Assembly (NCBI GenBank): GCA_018449715.1 | Contig: JAAVVA010000001.1 | Location: 1,488,001-1,552,000, forward strand | Reading direction: 5' to 3' | From: Acidobacteriaceae bacterium dw_441 | GTDB lineage: Bacteria > Acidobacteriota > Terriglobia > Terriglobales > Acidobacteriaceae | DNA: 64,000 nucleotides | Part shown: positions 18,573-27,984 of the stretch, piece by piece | Layout of the letters: each line of letters starts with the position of its first letter | Numbering within the stretch: the stretch's first letter is position 1 | Notes under the pieces: model-generated | What the model saw: the letters and a program-made list of their open reading frames with translations, nothing else | Database searches by the model: none | Told to the model about the DNA's origin: nothing | Translations under genes and position numbers: made by a program

Positions 18573-21500
18573 TCAACGCGGCATCAACTGGATGAAGGTA
18601 TGGCGTATCCAACGCCGGCGCGCAAATCCAAGCCCAATGCCTGCAAGAATCGACGCGCACCAGAAGATAATCAATGATGTCATGTGCTCTCTGGCCAGTT
18701 GACGATAGGAACGCGCCATCTCCGCAACTCGGACATAGGTTACCTTGTATCCGTTGAGATAGTTGGGAAGAGCTGTCTTCGACACCTTTGGCTGAGAGGC
18801 CGGAACCGCAGGTGAGGGTTTTGGCTTCGAGGTCGCTTTCTTGTAGACCTGATCGAACTGCTTTATCTCTTTTGTGCTGAGATGAGATCGCGGCAACTCC
18901 TTCGCATCCGAAACCACCTGCCGGGCAAGCTTCTGGTTGCCGCAGATGTTCGCGGAGCACGCTACCCCGTGCGTAGCAACATTCTTCACAAACTCCTTCA
19001 GGAGCTGCTGCTTTTCTTCCGGAGCAAACTTATAGACGCCCTGACGATCCACCTCAAGAAGACGCCCGAGAAGCGCCTGGCGAGCAGCAGGGTTCGATTG
19101 CTCCATAAATTTCTGGACCCCGAGTTTGTACTCGTCCGCGACATAGACGTCGTACATCTTCTTCCAGACCTCAGGCGATACCGTCTCGGGCGCAGTCGCC
19201 TGCCAGCCATAAAGGTTTTCGGTAGCCTTCATCATCTCGCGTGCTCCCGAGTAGCCTTCTTTCTGCATCTCTTCGATCCACTTCGGATTCCAGTTGCGAG
19301 CATTCAGCTCGGTTGCGATGAACTCCTTCGCACCCTGAACCTTCTCCTGCCCAGGGTGACGGAGATCATTGAACATCAACTCTGGCTTAGCTCCTGTTGT
19401 GGCGGAGGCAATTCGCAGTCCCCCCATGTACTGGTAAACATCATCGTTGTCCACAGAGCCATAGAGGTTAGAAGAACGACTGTGAAGGATCGTCTGATTG
19501 CCCTTGAGCTGTTCCTGTAAAAGTTTGGGAACTGTGGCGCCCCAGGTCTTCTCCGAGTAGACATAGTTCATCTTGCTCAAATAAAGCTCCGCCATCGTCT
19601 CTGGCTCATCCTTGTCCCGGCTCTGTTCTACCATGTTGCTCAAACCGAAGCCATAGGAACCTGGAGCGGAAGCGAAAACCCTGGCTCCCGCCAGTTCTTT
19701 TGCCTGATCCGCAGGCACACCATTTGCAAGTAATGCCTGCTCGACCGCTTTCGTCTGTCGACTGATGGGATTGTCGCCAGCTGAGGCCGCGAGACGAGAG
19801 GCTCGATCCAGCATGACGATCTTCTCCGCTAAACCATCGCGATAGAGTCCGCTTGCGGTAAAGACGACGTTGACGCGTGGGTGCCCAAGTTGCGCGTCAG
19901 GAATGAGACTCATCCGATCGACCACTCCGCGACCATTCCACTCAGGCTGAACGCCCATCAGGTACATGGCCTCTGCCTCCATCGCGCCCTGATTCCTGCC
20001 GGTCTCCCCCTGCCAGAGGATCATGGAGATGTGATCCGGAAGGGTGCCGTGTGCTTTCTTGTAAGCGGCAAGAAGCTTGTCGCCCATCTTCTTGCCAAGC
20101 TCCCATGCTGCGCGCGTTGGAAGTTGCGCCGGATCTCCCTGATGCAGATCTCTTCCGCTGGGCAAGGCATCTGGCACTCCAAGCGGATCTCCCACCGGAC
20201 CACTCGGCAGATACTCCGCCTGAAGCACCTTCGGAAGTTCCGCTAGTTCTCTCGCAGGAGAGAGGTGAAGATCCTGAAGCCACTTCTGAGCATCCTTGAT
20301 TGCCTGAAGGCTCTTATTCCGTATCCTGGGATCAAGTGACTGCGGCACGTCGGGCATCTGTCCGGCGAAGATTTCGTCGTTCCACGATTGCAGATAGGAC
20401 TCAACCTGCTTCTTCTCATCGGGCATAAAACTATTCCCGAGAAACGAAAGCAGTCCAGCCCTCTGCCGATCTTCCGAAGGCATCTGGCCCAGGGTTGGCA
20501 ACCCAAGGGGGATCGGGGCTTCTTCTACCGAATCCAGAAATGCGATCGCTCTTTCCATGCAGTCGTCTGGCTTCGAAGGATCGAGTGAGAGTTGTTTGGT
20601 GAGCCCCAGGTGATCCAGCTCTGCCAGTGCCTTTGTTTCGTACTCCTGTGCAAGCGCGGGAGCCGTCTCGTGCGTCTGCTCCCACTGACCGAGCAGATCG
20701 TTCAGGGGAAGGAAACGGGGCTCAAGACCAGCGCGAACAAGGATGGGAGTGAGGTGAGAGATCAGGACAGCGGCAGAGCGACGTCTTGCCTGAAGCGCTT
20801 CACCGCCACCATCCATAATGTAGTAGTTCACATTCGGAAGATCGCCGAGCAAGACCTCAGAGGTATCACTTCCCGACTGTCCAGCATTCTTTCCCGGCAA
20901 CCATTCCAGGGTTCCGTGACGCCCCATGTGAATCACCGCATCCGCTCCAAAGGCATGCCTGTACCAAAGATAGGAAGCTACATAGCCGTGATGGGGAGGC
21001 AGAGTCGAGCTATGCTGCACGGCCGTGTATTCGGCGAAAGAAGATCGCAACAGCTGCGGGCCAAGAAAAACATTTCCTAGATGGATGCCAGGGATCACGA
21101 AGAACTTCTCTCCCTTCGCGTTCTTCCATGTCATCAGCGTTGCGTCTTCGGGCTTTCCCCAACGCTCATTGATCGCATCCTGAAACTGCTTCGGAGTCTC
21201 GCGGAACCACTTCTCGTACTCTCGCACAGGCAACAAAGTAGCTCCCCCCTTGCGGACCATCGCATCCAATTCGCCCGGAGCCCAGTTCTCTACATTGCGT
21301 CCTACTTTGTCCAGCTGAGCAAGGATCTCTTCAGAAGCTGGAATGGTCTCTCCAGTCTTATACCCAGCATCGTGCAGCGTCTGCAGCACAGCTCGAATGC
21401 TGGGAGCGAGATTAAGATAACTGGCTCCGAGGTTTCCTTTGCCCGGAGGGTTGTTGTAATAAAGGACCGCGAGCTTCTTCTCTGCATTCGACTTCTCAGC

Positions 21501-22562
21501 GAGAGTGACCCAGCGTTTCGCTCTAAGCGCTGCAGCATGAACTCGCTCTTCAATGGGTGCGTTCACGGTCAAACCTGTCTTCGAATCATTCTCGGTCGTC
21601 GACACAAGAATCGGCTCTGTTGCGCCATTCATCTCAGGCATGCTGAGCATCGTCGCAATTCGATCCGGTGTAACTCCCTTGTCCGCCTTCTCCCACTCTT
21701 TACGACTCTGACGAGTCGTCATCAAATCCATTACATGGATATTCTGTTTTTCGAGATAGACGCGATCTTCGGGCTTTGCGAGAGCAAGCGTGAACATCAT
21801 CATCACCCGTACCGGATCCGTTGAGGGCTGATTGAAGACAGGAACAAGGGAGCTATGCGGCGTTCCATAGACGCCAGCCGCAGCTAGCCCTTGCCTCTCA
21901 AGCTCGCGCAACAGCGCATCGATGACCGAGGTGTCCTGATCCTTCAGGTAGGTGTAGAAGAAGTTGACGGTAACAAGCGCCCCCTGATGAGGCTTCGCCT
22001 GCCTGTACCACTTCAAATACTCGTCAAGATTTGAGAATGGATGAGGAGCATCCGGGTGATAGACCCCCATCCTGGCAACCTGCTCGAGTGGAGGAACGGG
22101 CGTGTCCCTGGGGCCGCCACCAGCGACATAGAGAAGAGTAAGCATCCCTAACAAATTCCGCTCGCCTCCGTTATTCCAGTAAGGCATCAGCTTTGCGGTC
22201 AGGGGCATCGCTGGTGCGATCCCCCAACCGCGATCGAGAAACTCCGGAACATCGGTGGACACCTTCATTCCACGCTTCACCGCATCGAGCCCAGCATCCT
22301 TCATCCGATCCAGGAATTCGGAAGATGGATGCTGGAAGAAGACAGCTCTTGCCTGCGAAAGTCGCTGCGGAGTCACCTCCTCCTCACGGAGAACCTCACA
22401 GCTACAGGCCTCCTTCCCGAACTTCTCCTCAAACGCTTTCAATGCAATTGGAAGCACCTGGGAGTTGTGGACGACCACCATTACATTCGGCTTCGAGGCC
22501 TGCCCAAAAGCAGCTACCGTGAGCAAGACATGCAGGATAAGCGTGTTGAACCGTAGTCTCAT
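18573..22562 (-). CDS. Exported, membrane-anchored CobN-like chelatase
   Basis: The 1329-residue protein is homologous to the large subunit of cobalt and magnesium chelatases (CobN/BchH). The family segments YYNNPPGKGNLGASYLN (about 368-384) and HMGRHGTLEWLPGKNAGQSG (about 545-564) are clear. Unlike cytoplasmic CobN it begins with a signal peptide (residues 1-21, ending FGQA) and ends with one membrane helix (SLIIFWCASILAGIGLGF) and a basic tail, so the catalytic part should face the periplasm. No CobS/CobT or ChlI/ChlD ATPase is nearby. It starts 8 bp after the TonB receptor gene. CobN relatives called HmuS occur in haem-uptake loci of Bacteroidetes, where iron removal from haem has been proposed. 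A similar dechelation or metal-exchange job is my inference; cobalt insertion is the alternative. Confidence 0.85.
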   Translation of the reverse strand: MRLRFNTLILHVLLTVAAFGQASKPNVMVVVHNSQVLPIALKAFEEKFGKEACSCEVLREEEVTPQRLSQARAVFFQHPSSEFLDRMKDAGLDAVKRGMKVSTDVPEFLDRGWGIAPAMPLTAKLMPYWNNGGERNLLGMLTLLYVAGGGPRDTPVPPLEQVARMGVYHPDAPHPFSNLDEYLKWYRQAKPHQGALVTVNFFYTYLKDQDTSVIDALLRELERQGLAAAGVYGTPHSSLVPVFNQPSTDPVRVMMMFTLALAKPEDRVYLEKQNIHVMDLMTTRQSRKEWEKADKGVTPDRIATMLSMPEMNGATEPILVSTTENDSKTGLTVNAPIEERVHAAALRAKRWVTLAEKSNAEKKLAVLYYNNPPGKGNLGASYLNLAPSIRAVLQTLHDAGYKTGETIPASEEILAQLDKVGRNVENWAPGELDAMVRKGGATLLPVREYEKWFRETPKQFQDAINERWGKPEDATLMTWKNAKGEKFFVIPGIHLGNVFLGPQLLRSSFAEYTAVQHSSTLPPHHGYVASYLWYRHAFGADAVIHMGRHGTLEWLPGKNAGQSGSDTSEVLLGDLPNVNYYIMDGGGEALQARRRSAAVLISHLTPILVRAGLEPRFLPLNDLLGQWEQTHETAPALAQEYETKALAELDHLGLTKQLSLDPSKPDDCMERAIAFLDSVEEAPIPLGLPTLGQMPSEDRQRAGLLSFLGNSFMPDEKKQVESYLQSWNDEIFAGQMPDVPQSLDPRIRNKSLQAIKDAQKWLQDLHLSPARELAELPKVLQAEYLPSGPVGDPLGVPDALPSGRDLHQGDPAQLPTRAAWELGKKMGDKLLAAYKKAHGTLPDHISMILWQGETGRNQGAMEAEAMYLMGVQPEWNGRGVVDRMSLIPDAQLGHPRVNVVFTASGLYRDGLAEKIVMLDRASRLAASAGDNPISRQTKAVEQALLANGVPADQAKELAGARVFASAPGSYGFGLSNMVEQSRDKDEPETMAELYLSKMNYVYSEKTWGATVPKLLQEQLKGNQTILHSRSSNLYGSVDNDDVYQYMGGLRIASATTGAKPELMFNDLRHPGQEKVQGAKEFIATELNARNWNPKWIEEMQKEGYSGAREMMKATENLYGWQATAPETVSPEVWKKMYDVYVADEYKLGVQKFMEQSNPAARQALLGRLLEVDRQGVYKFAPEEKQQLLKEFVKNVATHGVACSANICGNQKLARQVVSDAKELPRSHLSTKEIKQFDQVYKKATSKPKPSPAVPASQPKVSKTALPNYLNGYKVTYVRVAEMARSYRQLAREHMTSLIIFWCASILAGIGLGFARRRWIRHTFIQLMPR

Positions 22563-22570
22563 CGTTCACC

Positions 22571-24865
22571 TTAGAAGTGCACTCTCGTGCCGATAAACAG
22601 TGATCGACCGAGCGAGTTGTAATAGAGGAAGTACTTTCTGTCCAGCATGTTGTCCGCGTTGGCGACGATAGAGATATGGCGCGTCGCCTCGTAGGTCACG
22701 GTGCCATCCATCTCGAAGAAGAGATCGTAACTTCCGGGAACGTTGTGGACCGTGTCCGTATTGGTGTCGGTCGAGTACACAGGACTTACATAGCGTCCAG
22801 TCCAGTTGAAGATGAAATGCTTCGGTGTCGCGGTCGCCTGATAACTCAACATGTGCGCCGGAACATAAGGAAGGCTCTTCCCTACTGTCGTCGGCAGACT
22901 TGGATTACTCAGGATGATCGAGTTGGTATAGGCGTACCCTTGTTGCAGCTGCAGCCAGTTGAAGACTCGTTCCTTCGTCGAGAACTCCGTCCCCCAGGTA
23001 CGACTCATTCCTGCATTCGTCAGGATCTTCGTTGCTCCGGTCGGATCGGTCAGGTCCGTTGTGCGATAGATCAGGTCTTTGACGCGGTTGGTGTAGCCTG
23101 TCGCCTCGATGGAATAGCGATTCGCAAATGTCTTGACGACGCCAGCCTCATACGCAGCAAGATGCTCAGGCCGCTCGTTAGGATTGGCAACATAGCGCGT
23201 GCTGGACAACACAAAGTTGTAGTAGAGTTCGTAGACCGATGGCCCACGGAATGCATTCCCAGCGCTTGCCCTGAGATGCCAGTCCTTTGGAAGTCTGTAG
23301 TTGACGGCGATCTTTCCGGTAAAGGCTTGCGCCGAACGATCCCCGTATGCAAGAGGCGTCGCTGTGGCAGAGGCACGGTTCCCTCCGTTATAGGTCCGCC
23401 AGTAGTCATACCTGCCTCCGGCCACGATATTCAGTCGATCCCAAAAACTACCCTGGTACTGTCCATACCCGGACTGGTCGATCGTTTTGCCAAAAGCATT
23501 CAACGTGACCGGCCCAATATTTGTTCGATCACGAAAGTTTGAAAGGCTGAAGGTATTCGTCGTTGCGCGGTCGCCTCGGGTCTCCGTACCAAAGAGAAAC
23601 GTCTGACCGTGAGCAGTGCGACTTACCAGAATATTTCCGTAGAGCGATTGTCCAAACTGAACGTTATATGTGCCCACTCCCCCCGCATAAGCGGCTGCCG
23701 CGCCAGCCTGTGTGTACCAGAGCGTTGGATTATTATTCAGTCCCGCAGTGACACGGATCATCCAGGCAGGAGTGACTTGCGCGTGGATCTGGCCATGATA
23801 GAAGTTAGTCGTTGAGCCAGAGGGCGTCCCAATAAAACTTGAAGGAGATACGCTCAGTTGACGGACCGTCCCCGAGTTATCAACAAAACGATAGCTTCCA
23901 CTATCAACCGTCGCGCCCTCCGAGGTCCTCAAGGCGCTGCGGTACGGTCCATAATCGTCCCCTCGTTGCATGTGCATGAACTGCAGGTATCCAAAGATCT
24001 TTGGGGAGAAGGTGTACTCTGCGCGAGCGCGAAATGCAGCGCTTTTGAACCACTCGGTTCCACGACGTCCAACCTGATACTGCACTCCACCACTGCTTGT
24101 TGGCAGCTGCGTTACGCCTGCAACAAAAGGAGCAGAGCCTCCCGCAAGCGCCGAACTGACATAGGTTCCCTGTGGAGAGTAGCCACCTGTCTTATAGCCG
24201 GTATATCCAATCGTTACTCCAAGCCGATCAAAGTAGCGATCCGTCAGATGCGCACTGTAGTTATCAGTTGCGCGACTTCCGTACTGATAGAAGAAGTCTC
24301 CATGCCTGCCGTCCGGTCTGCGGCTGATGAGATTAATGACTCCTCCCATCGCGTTTCCTCCATAGAGCGAGGAGAACGGGCCGCGCGCGATCTCGACACG
24401 CTCCAGATCCTGGGGCGAGAACATGCTCCAGTTCACGGAGCCATTAAACGAATTGTTGATCGGCTGATCGTCGAGCAGGATTAGAGTACGCACCTGTCCA
24501 CCACGTCCCGCAAAACCGCGCAGGCCAAGGCCAAAGTCATTGTCGGAAGCTCCGCGGGCCCTAAGACTGATGACACCAGGAATGCCTTCGATCGCCTTGT
24601 CGATCATACGAATGTCGCGCTGTTCGAGTTCTCGACGTGAAACAAGGGCACTGGACACAGGGGAACTCTCGATCTCAATTGGAGTACGAGTACCAGTAAC
24701 CGTAACCTCCGCCTTCACTGGGCTGATTCTGGTATCCGCTTCTGACTTCGTCTGCTGTTGTGCTGAAGCGGGGGCGTCCTGGGCATGAAGTGAGTTCGTA
24801 AGCGCAGAGGCAAAAACGACCGAGGCTAAAGAGAGGCTCAGGTTGAGAAATTTTCTAACTAACAT
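22571..24865 (-). CDS. TonB-dependent outer-membrane receptor paired with the CobN-like protein
   Basis: The 764-residue protein has a signal peptide (MLVRKFLNLSLSLASVVFASALTNSLHAQ), a TonB-box-like VTVTGTRT, a plug domain (RMIDKAIEGIPGVISLRARGASDNDFGLGLRGFAGRGGQVRTLILLDDQPINNSF ... GPFSSLYGGNAMGGVINLISRRP) and a barrel ending SLFIGTRVHF. No carboxypeptidase-regulatory N-terminus is present, unlike the BtuB-like receptor. The ligand is not readable. Tight coupling to the CobN-like gene suggests a metal chelate such as haem or another tetrapyrrole. No riboswitch precedes it. Its control probably lies further upstream, before the small His/Cys membrane-protein gene. Confidence 0.9.
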   Translation of the reverse strand: MLVRKFLNLSLSLASVVFASALTNSLHAQDAPASAQQQTKSEADTRISPVKAEVTVTGTRTPIEIESSPVSSALVSRRELEQRDIRMIDKAIEGIPGVISLRARGASDNDFGLGLRGFAGRGGQVRTLILLDDQPINNSFNGSVNWSMFSPQDLERVEIARGPFSSLYGGNAMGGVINLISRRPDGRHGDFFYQYGSRATDNYSAHLTDRYFDRLGVTIGYTGYKTGGYSPQGTYVSSALAGGSAPFVAGVTQLPTSSGGVQYQVGRRGTEWFKSAAFRARAEYTFSPKIFGYLQFMHMQRGDDYGPYRSALRTSEGATVDSGSYRFVDNSGTVRQLSVSPSSFIGTPSGSTTNFYHGQIHAQVTPAWMIRVTAGLNNNPTLWYTQAGAAAAYAGGVGTYNVQFGQSLYGNILVSRTAHGQTFLFGTETRGDRATTNTFSLSNFRDRTNIGPVTLNAFGKTIDQSGYGQYQGSFWDRLNIVAGGRYDYWRTYNGGNRASATATPLAYGDRSAQAFTGKIAVNYRLPKDWHLRASAGNAFRGPSVYELYYNFVLSSTRYVANPNERPEHLAAYEAGVVKTFANRYSIEATGYTNRVKDLIYRTTDLTDPTGATKILTNAGMSRTWGTEFSTKERVFNWLQLQQGYAYTNSIILSNPSLPTTVGKSLPYVPAHMLSYQATATPKHFIFNWTGRYVSPVYSTDTNTDTVHNVPGSYDLFFEMDGTVTYEATRHISIVANADNMLDRKYFLYYNSLGRSLFIGTRVHF

Positions 24866-25027
24866 GTACGTGTCCTGTGTCTTGTGCTGGTTGCAAAGAA
24901 AAGCATCGACCTGTCGGTTCGCTTAAAGAGAGAAACCACGAGAAGATGAGGCACAAGGATCGAAGACAGCAAAACTTCGCTACACCGATCCAGTGCGACT
25001 TAGAAGAGAAGACTTAGAGATGAAGAG

Positions 25028-25309
25028 TTAGAGCGCCGGTGGAGGACGCACGAAAGGAAGCCAGATAATCTCTCGCTGCTGTACTGAAAACTCCCAGATA
25101 CGGATAAATTCTCTCCGTATTCCTGCAGAAAACAGGCTAACAACGACGACACAAAAGGCAAGGAGATGGCTCAGATGCAGACAGGCACCACAATGCTCAT
25201 TTTGCGATTGGCTAGATATATGACGGTGGAGGTGAGCAGCGCCCGCAATGCTGATCAGCAACACACACAAGACGAGCACCATCACAAGGAAAGCGCGACG
25301 GCTCATCAT
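25028..25309 (-). CDS. Small membrane protein with His/Cys motif, DUF2946-like
   Basis: The product (about 93 residues from the ATG at 25309) has one hydrophobic segment MVLVLCVLLISIAGAAHL, then HLHRHISSQSQNEHCGACLHLSHLL, a second hydrophobic stretch and a C-terminus ending PPPAL. The HLHRH...HCGAC arrangement and Pro-rich end resemble DUF2946-type proteins found beside TonB receptors and metal genes. A metal-binding role is inferred from the residues. The frame is open to 25393, but the presumed promoter and inverted repeat lie inside that part; ATGs at 25333 or 25345 are alternatives. Confidence 0.55.
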   Translation of the reverse strand: MMSRRAFLVMVLVLCVLLISIAGAAHLHRHISSQSQNEHCGACLHLSHLLAFCVVVVSLFSAGIRREFIRIWEFSVQQREIIWLPFVRPPPAL

Positions 25310-25342
25310 CTCGTGTTGCGCTGCGACTGTCATATGATTTCT

Positions 25343-25374
25343 CATTCTATCCTTAAATGAGAATAGAATGTCAA
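25343..25374 (-). promoter_or_regulatory. Inverted repeat and -35-like box before the receptor/CobN-like genes
   Basis: CATTCTAT (25343-25350) and ATAGAATG (25363-25370) form perfect 8 bp arms around 12 bases. On the minus strand TTGACA (25369-25374) overlaps the outer arm, and AT-rich DNA follows. This looks like an operator-promoter for the DUF2946-like, receptor and CobN-like genes. A Fur-family protein is encoded 124 bp upstream, but the site is not a textbook Fur box. Confidence 0.45.
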
Positions 25375-25497
25375 TAACAAGAGGAAACAGCAAGGCGTGA
25401 GTCAGATCATTCTGTGATCAAACCCATTCCTGATATTTTTGTTCGATGAAAGATTGCGAGAGTGCAGCGAGCCCATGAAAGGAGCAGCTACATAAAA

Positions 25498-25890
25498 CTA
25501 AGCGTGAGCGTTTGCTCCTGAATTGCAGGTAGCGCAGTTCCCATAAAGAAAGAACTCGTGCCCGGTTGTACTGAATCCCCGCGGCAACTTAGGCTTGGCC
25601 TGCGCTATACACCCCTTGAGATCAAAGACCTTTCCACACGTATTGCAGTGAAAGTGATGATGGTGCTCTTTCCCTGCAAGCTCATAACGAGCTGGCTGCC
25701 CTGGAATCTCAACAGAGATGAGCCACCCTTCCTCGAGCAAGGCCTGGATATTACGGTAGATCGTCGCAATCCCGATCGATGGATGAAATTCAAGGGCGCA
25801 CGCCAGCGCTTCCTCGGGAGAGAGGGGACGCCCCGCCTCGGCAAATGCCTCCCGAATAGCGGTCTTCTGCTTGGTATTTCTCTTATCCAT
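25498..25890 (-). CDS. Fur-family metalloregulator
   Basis: A 130-residue Fur/Zur/PerR-type repressor. The winged helix spans about residues 1-75 (KQKTAIREAFAEAGRPLSPEEALACALEF ... SIGIATIYRNIQALLEEGWL). The dimerisation domain has the His-rich metal site EHHHHFHCNTCGKVFDL and a second CxxC in YGNCATC, giving the four-cysteine structural zinc site. The segment between them (LPRGFSTTGHEFFLYG) is short. The sensed metal is not certain: neighbours allow iron or zinc. A GTG at 25893 directly precedes the ATG at 25890. It probably regulates the flanking receptor, chelatase and ABC genes. Confidence 0.9.
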   Translation of the reverse strand: MDKRNTKQKTAIREAFAEAGRPLSPEEALACALEFHPSIGIATIYRNIQALLEEGWLISVEIPGQPARYELAGKEHHHHFHCNTCGKVFDLKGCIAQAKPKLPRGFSTTGHEFFLYGNCATCNSGANAHA

Positions 25891-26023
25891 CACTAATAAG
25901 ATTAGCTTCTCAGGATTAGAGATTCAAGTACTCCCCCAAAAGTCCTCAAGCTGGCTGGATTTTGGGGATAACACTCGATAACGGCCATAAGAACCGCTCC
26001 CCATCCCTTTCTCTCGAGAATAG

Positions 26024-27280
26024 TTACGAACCAGAGTTGAGTCCATCGGCTAATGAGTTTCGGTAGGCGCGCCATGCAGGTACTCCTCCTAGAATGACCG
26101 CCCCTAGAACTGTTGCCAGCGCATAGATCTCAACGCGTACAGAAAGACCTACCAGGGAAATTGGCAGCCCAAGGCGGCTTTCTATGATGTTGCGCATAAG
26201 GAAGAGGAGGATATAGGTGGCGGCAATTCCAAACACCGTTCCCGCAATTGCAATCAGCATAGCTTCTGTGAGAATCAGCAGGATGATCTGCCGCATGCGA
26301 AGCCCCACAACACGCAGGACTGCGATCTCTTTGCGCCGCTCATTCAGAGATGTATAGAGCGCAATCAACATGGAAAGCAGACCTGTCACAAGCACTGCAA
26401 TCGAGACGATGGAGAGTCCCTGATCCGCATAATCAAGAATGCTCCAGAGTTCCTGCAGGGTGAAGGCTGGGATGATGGCTGTCAACGGTTCGGGCTTGTA
26501 TGAATTAATTTCGCGTTGAAGGCTCAGCGTGCTGATGCGAGACTTGGTTCCCAGAAGAAACGAGGTGATTGCTGTCACTTTCAGCTTGCGCGGATCCAGC
26601 TTTGGAAGAGATTCACCGATGGCTGGAGGCGTGCCATCTTCCCAGCCATAGTGCATCGCCTCATCGCCCAGAAGAGTCATGTAGAGAGCTCGGTCAACAG
26701 GCGTAGCAGTAGGAGCAAGAATACCGACCACCGTAAAAGGCACGTTGGTGTGGTTCAGGATGGAATGCTCTTCGATACCGTGAGCCAGCGTGATCTGTTG
26801 CCCCAGATGGTAGTTAAGCGAAGAGGCCACCTGGGCTCCAAGAGCAATCTCAAACAGAGAAGATGGCTCGCGCCCCTGAGCGAAACCAAGGTGATGATTA
26901 CTCCTGTACTGGTAATACCTGTAAAAGTTCTCATCCGTGGCAACGACACGATAGCCCCGGTGGGAATCGCCCATCGAGATAGGAATGGTCCACGCGACTG
27001 CGGGATGATGCGCAAAGTATTGATAAGTATCCGACGAGATTTCGTTGGAAGCATTGCCCAGATGGAAGACCGTCGATAAAAGCAACGGAAGATCTCCTCC
27101 GCGAGCACCCACAATAAGATCGGTATGAGAGAGTGTGCCTGCAAAACCTTCCTGCGCCGCATAGCGCAAACGATCGACTCCGGTCAGCAACGTAACGGAA
27201 AGCGCTATCGAAAAGATTGTCAGCGTGGTCGTAAGAGCTCGACTACGCAGCGACTTCCATGCGAGAAGGATCAGCATCAT
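26024..27280 (-). CDS. ABC transporter permease, FtsX/MacB type
   Basis: A 418-residue permease with one N-terminal helix, a long periplasmic domain (about residues 40-270) and three C-terminal helices with the FtsX pattern (LSIVSIAVLVTGLLSMLIALYTSLNERRKEIAVLRVVGLRMRQIILLILTEAMLIAIAGTVFGIAATYILLFLM). This is the MacB/LolCDE type, which moves lipids, peptides or other periplasmic molecules using cytoplasmic ATP rather than importing metals. The ATG at 27280 overlaps the stop of the ATPase gene (ATGA). With the ATPase and the DUF3299 gene it forms one transcription unit. Confidence 0.88.
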   Translation of the reverse strand: MMLILLAWKSLRSRALTTTLTIFSIALSVTLLTGVDRLRYAAQEGFAGTLSHTDLIVGARGGDLPLLLSTVFHLGNASNEISSDTYQYFAHHPAVAWTIPISMGDSHRGYRVVATDENFYRYYQYRSNHHLGFAQGREPSSLFEIALGAQVASSLNYHLGQQITLAHGIEEHSILNHTNVPFTVVGILAPTATPVDRALYMTLLGDEAMHYGWEDGTPPAIGESLPKLDPRKLKVTAITSFLLGTKSRISTLSLQREINSYKPEPLTAIIPAFTLQELWSILDYADQGLSIVSIAVLVTGLLSMLIALYTSLNERRKEIAVLRVVGLRMRQIILLILTEAMLIAIAGTVFGIAATYILLFLMRNIIESRLGLPISLVGLSVRVEIYALATVLGAVILGGVPAWRAYRNSLADGLNSGS

Positions 27281-27984
27281 GCCTTTTCCTCCTGCACGCA
27301 ACGGTTGATCGACGGCAGAGAGAGCGACTCCTGAAAGTGGCGCACTAGGGTAAGATCGTGCGAAACAAAGAGCAACGTGCTTTGCGTTTCAGCAACCATC
27401 TCCGTCAAAAGGCTTAGAAAGTCGTCACGCCGCTCATGGTCAAGAGAAGAAGTCGGTTCATCCGCGATGACCAGAGGCGGAGAACCGATGATCGCACGCG
27501 CGATGGCCACACGCTGCTGCTGCCCCATTGAAAGCTGGCGCACGGAGGTGTTCAACTTACTGCGAATGCCCAGGCGGTCGGCGATGCGATGTGCTTCTTC
27601 GCTTAGCGTCGCTGCGCGAATGCGTCGTCCCCGTTCTTCATGCAGCATGCACGAAAGCATGATGTTCTCTCCCACACTCAGGTAAGGGATCAGGTTGAAG
27701 GATTGAAAGATATAACCGATATCGCGACCACGCATCGTATCTCGCGCAGAGGCAGACAGCTTCCGCAAGTCCTGCCCCAACACGCGAACCTCGCCACCTT
27801 GTGGAACAAGAACGCCCGAGATCAGCGAGAGCAACGTCGTCTTTCCACTGCCCGAAGGACCGTGCAGAAACACGCTACGCCCGGACGAAATCTCCAGGGA
27901 GTCTATCTTCAGAACAGGTTCTCCCTGCCTGTAGTAAAAAGAGACATCCTTCAACAGGATGGCTGGCATCACGTTATTGCTCAT
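27277..27984 (-). CDS. ABC transporter ATP-binding protein, LolD/MacB type
   Basis: The ATPase partner of the FtsX-type permease downstream, about 235 residues. Walker A is [15 protein letters not shown], the Q-loop [20 protein letters not shown], the signature [16 protein letters not shown], Walker [14 protein letters not shown] and the H-loop FVSHDLTLV. The Q-loop sequence FQSFNLIP is typical of LolD/MacB ATPases. The frame is open to 28050, but the ATG at 27984 overlaps the end of the DUF3299 gene and fits family length; an ATG at 27969 is also possible. Confidence 0.9.
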   Translation of the reverse strand: MSNNVMPAILLKDVSFYYRQGEPVLKIDSLEISSGRSVFLHGPSGSGKTTLLSLISGVLVPQGGEVRVLGQDLRKLSASARDTMRGRDIGYIFQSFNLIPYLSVGENIMLSCMLHEERGRRIRAATLSEEAHRIADRLGIRSKLNTSVRQLSMGQQQRVAIARAIIGSPPLVIADEPTSSLDHERRDDFLSLLTEMVAETQSTLLFVSHDLTLVRHFQESLSLPSINRCVQEEKA

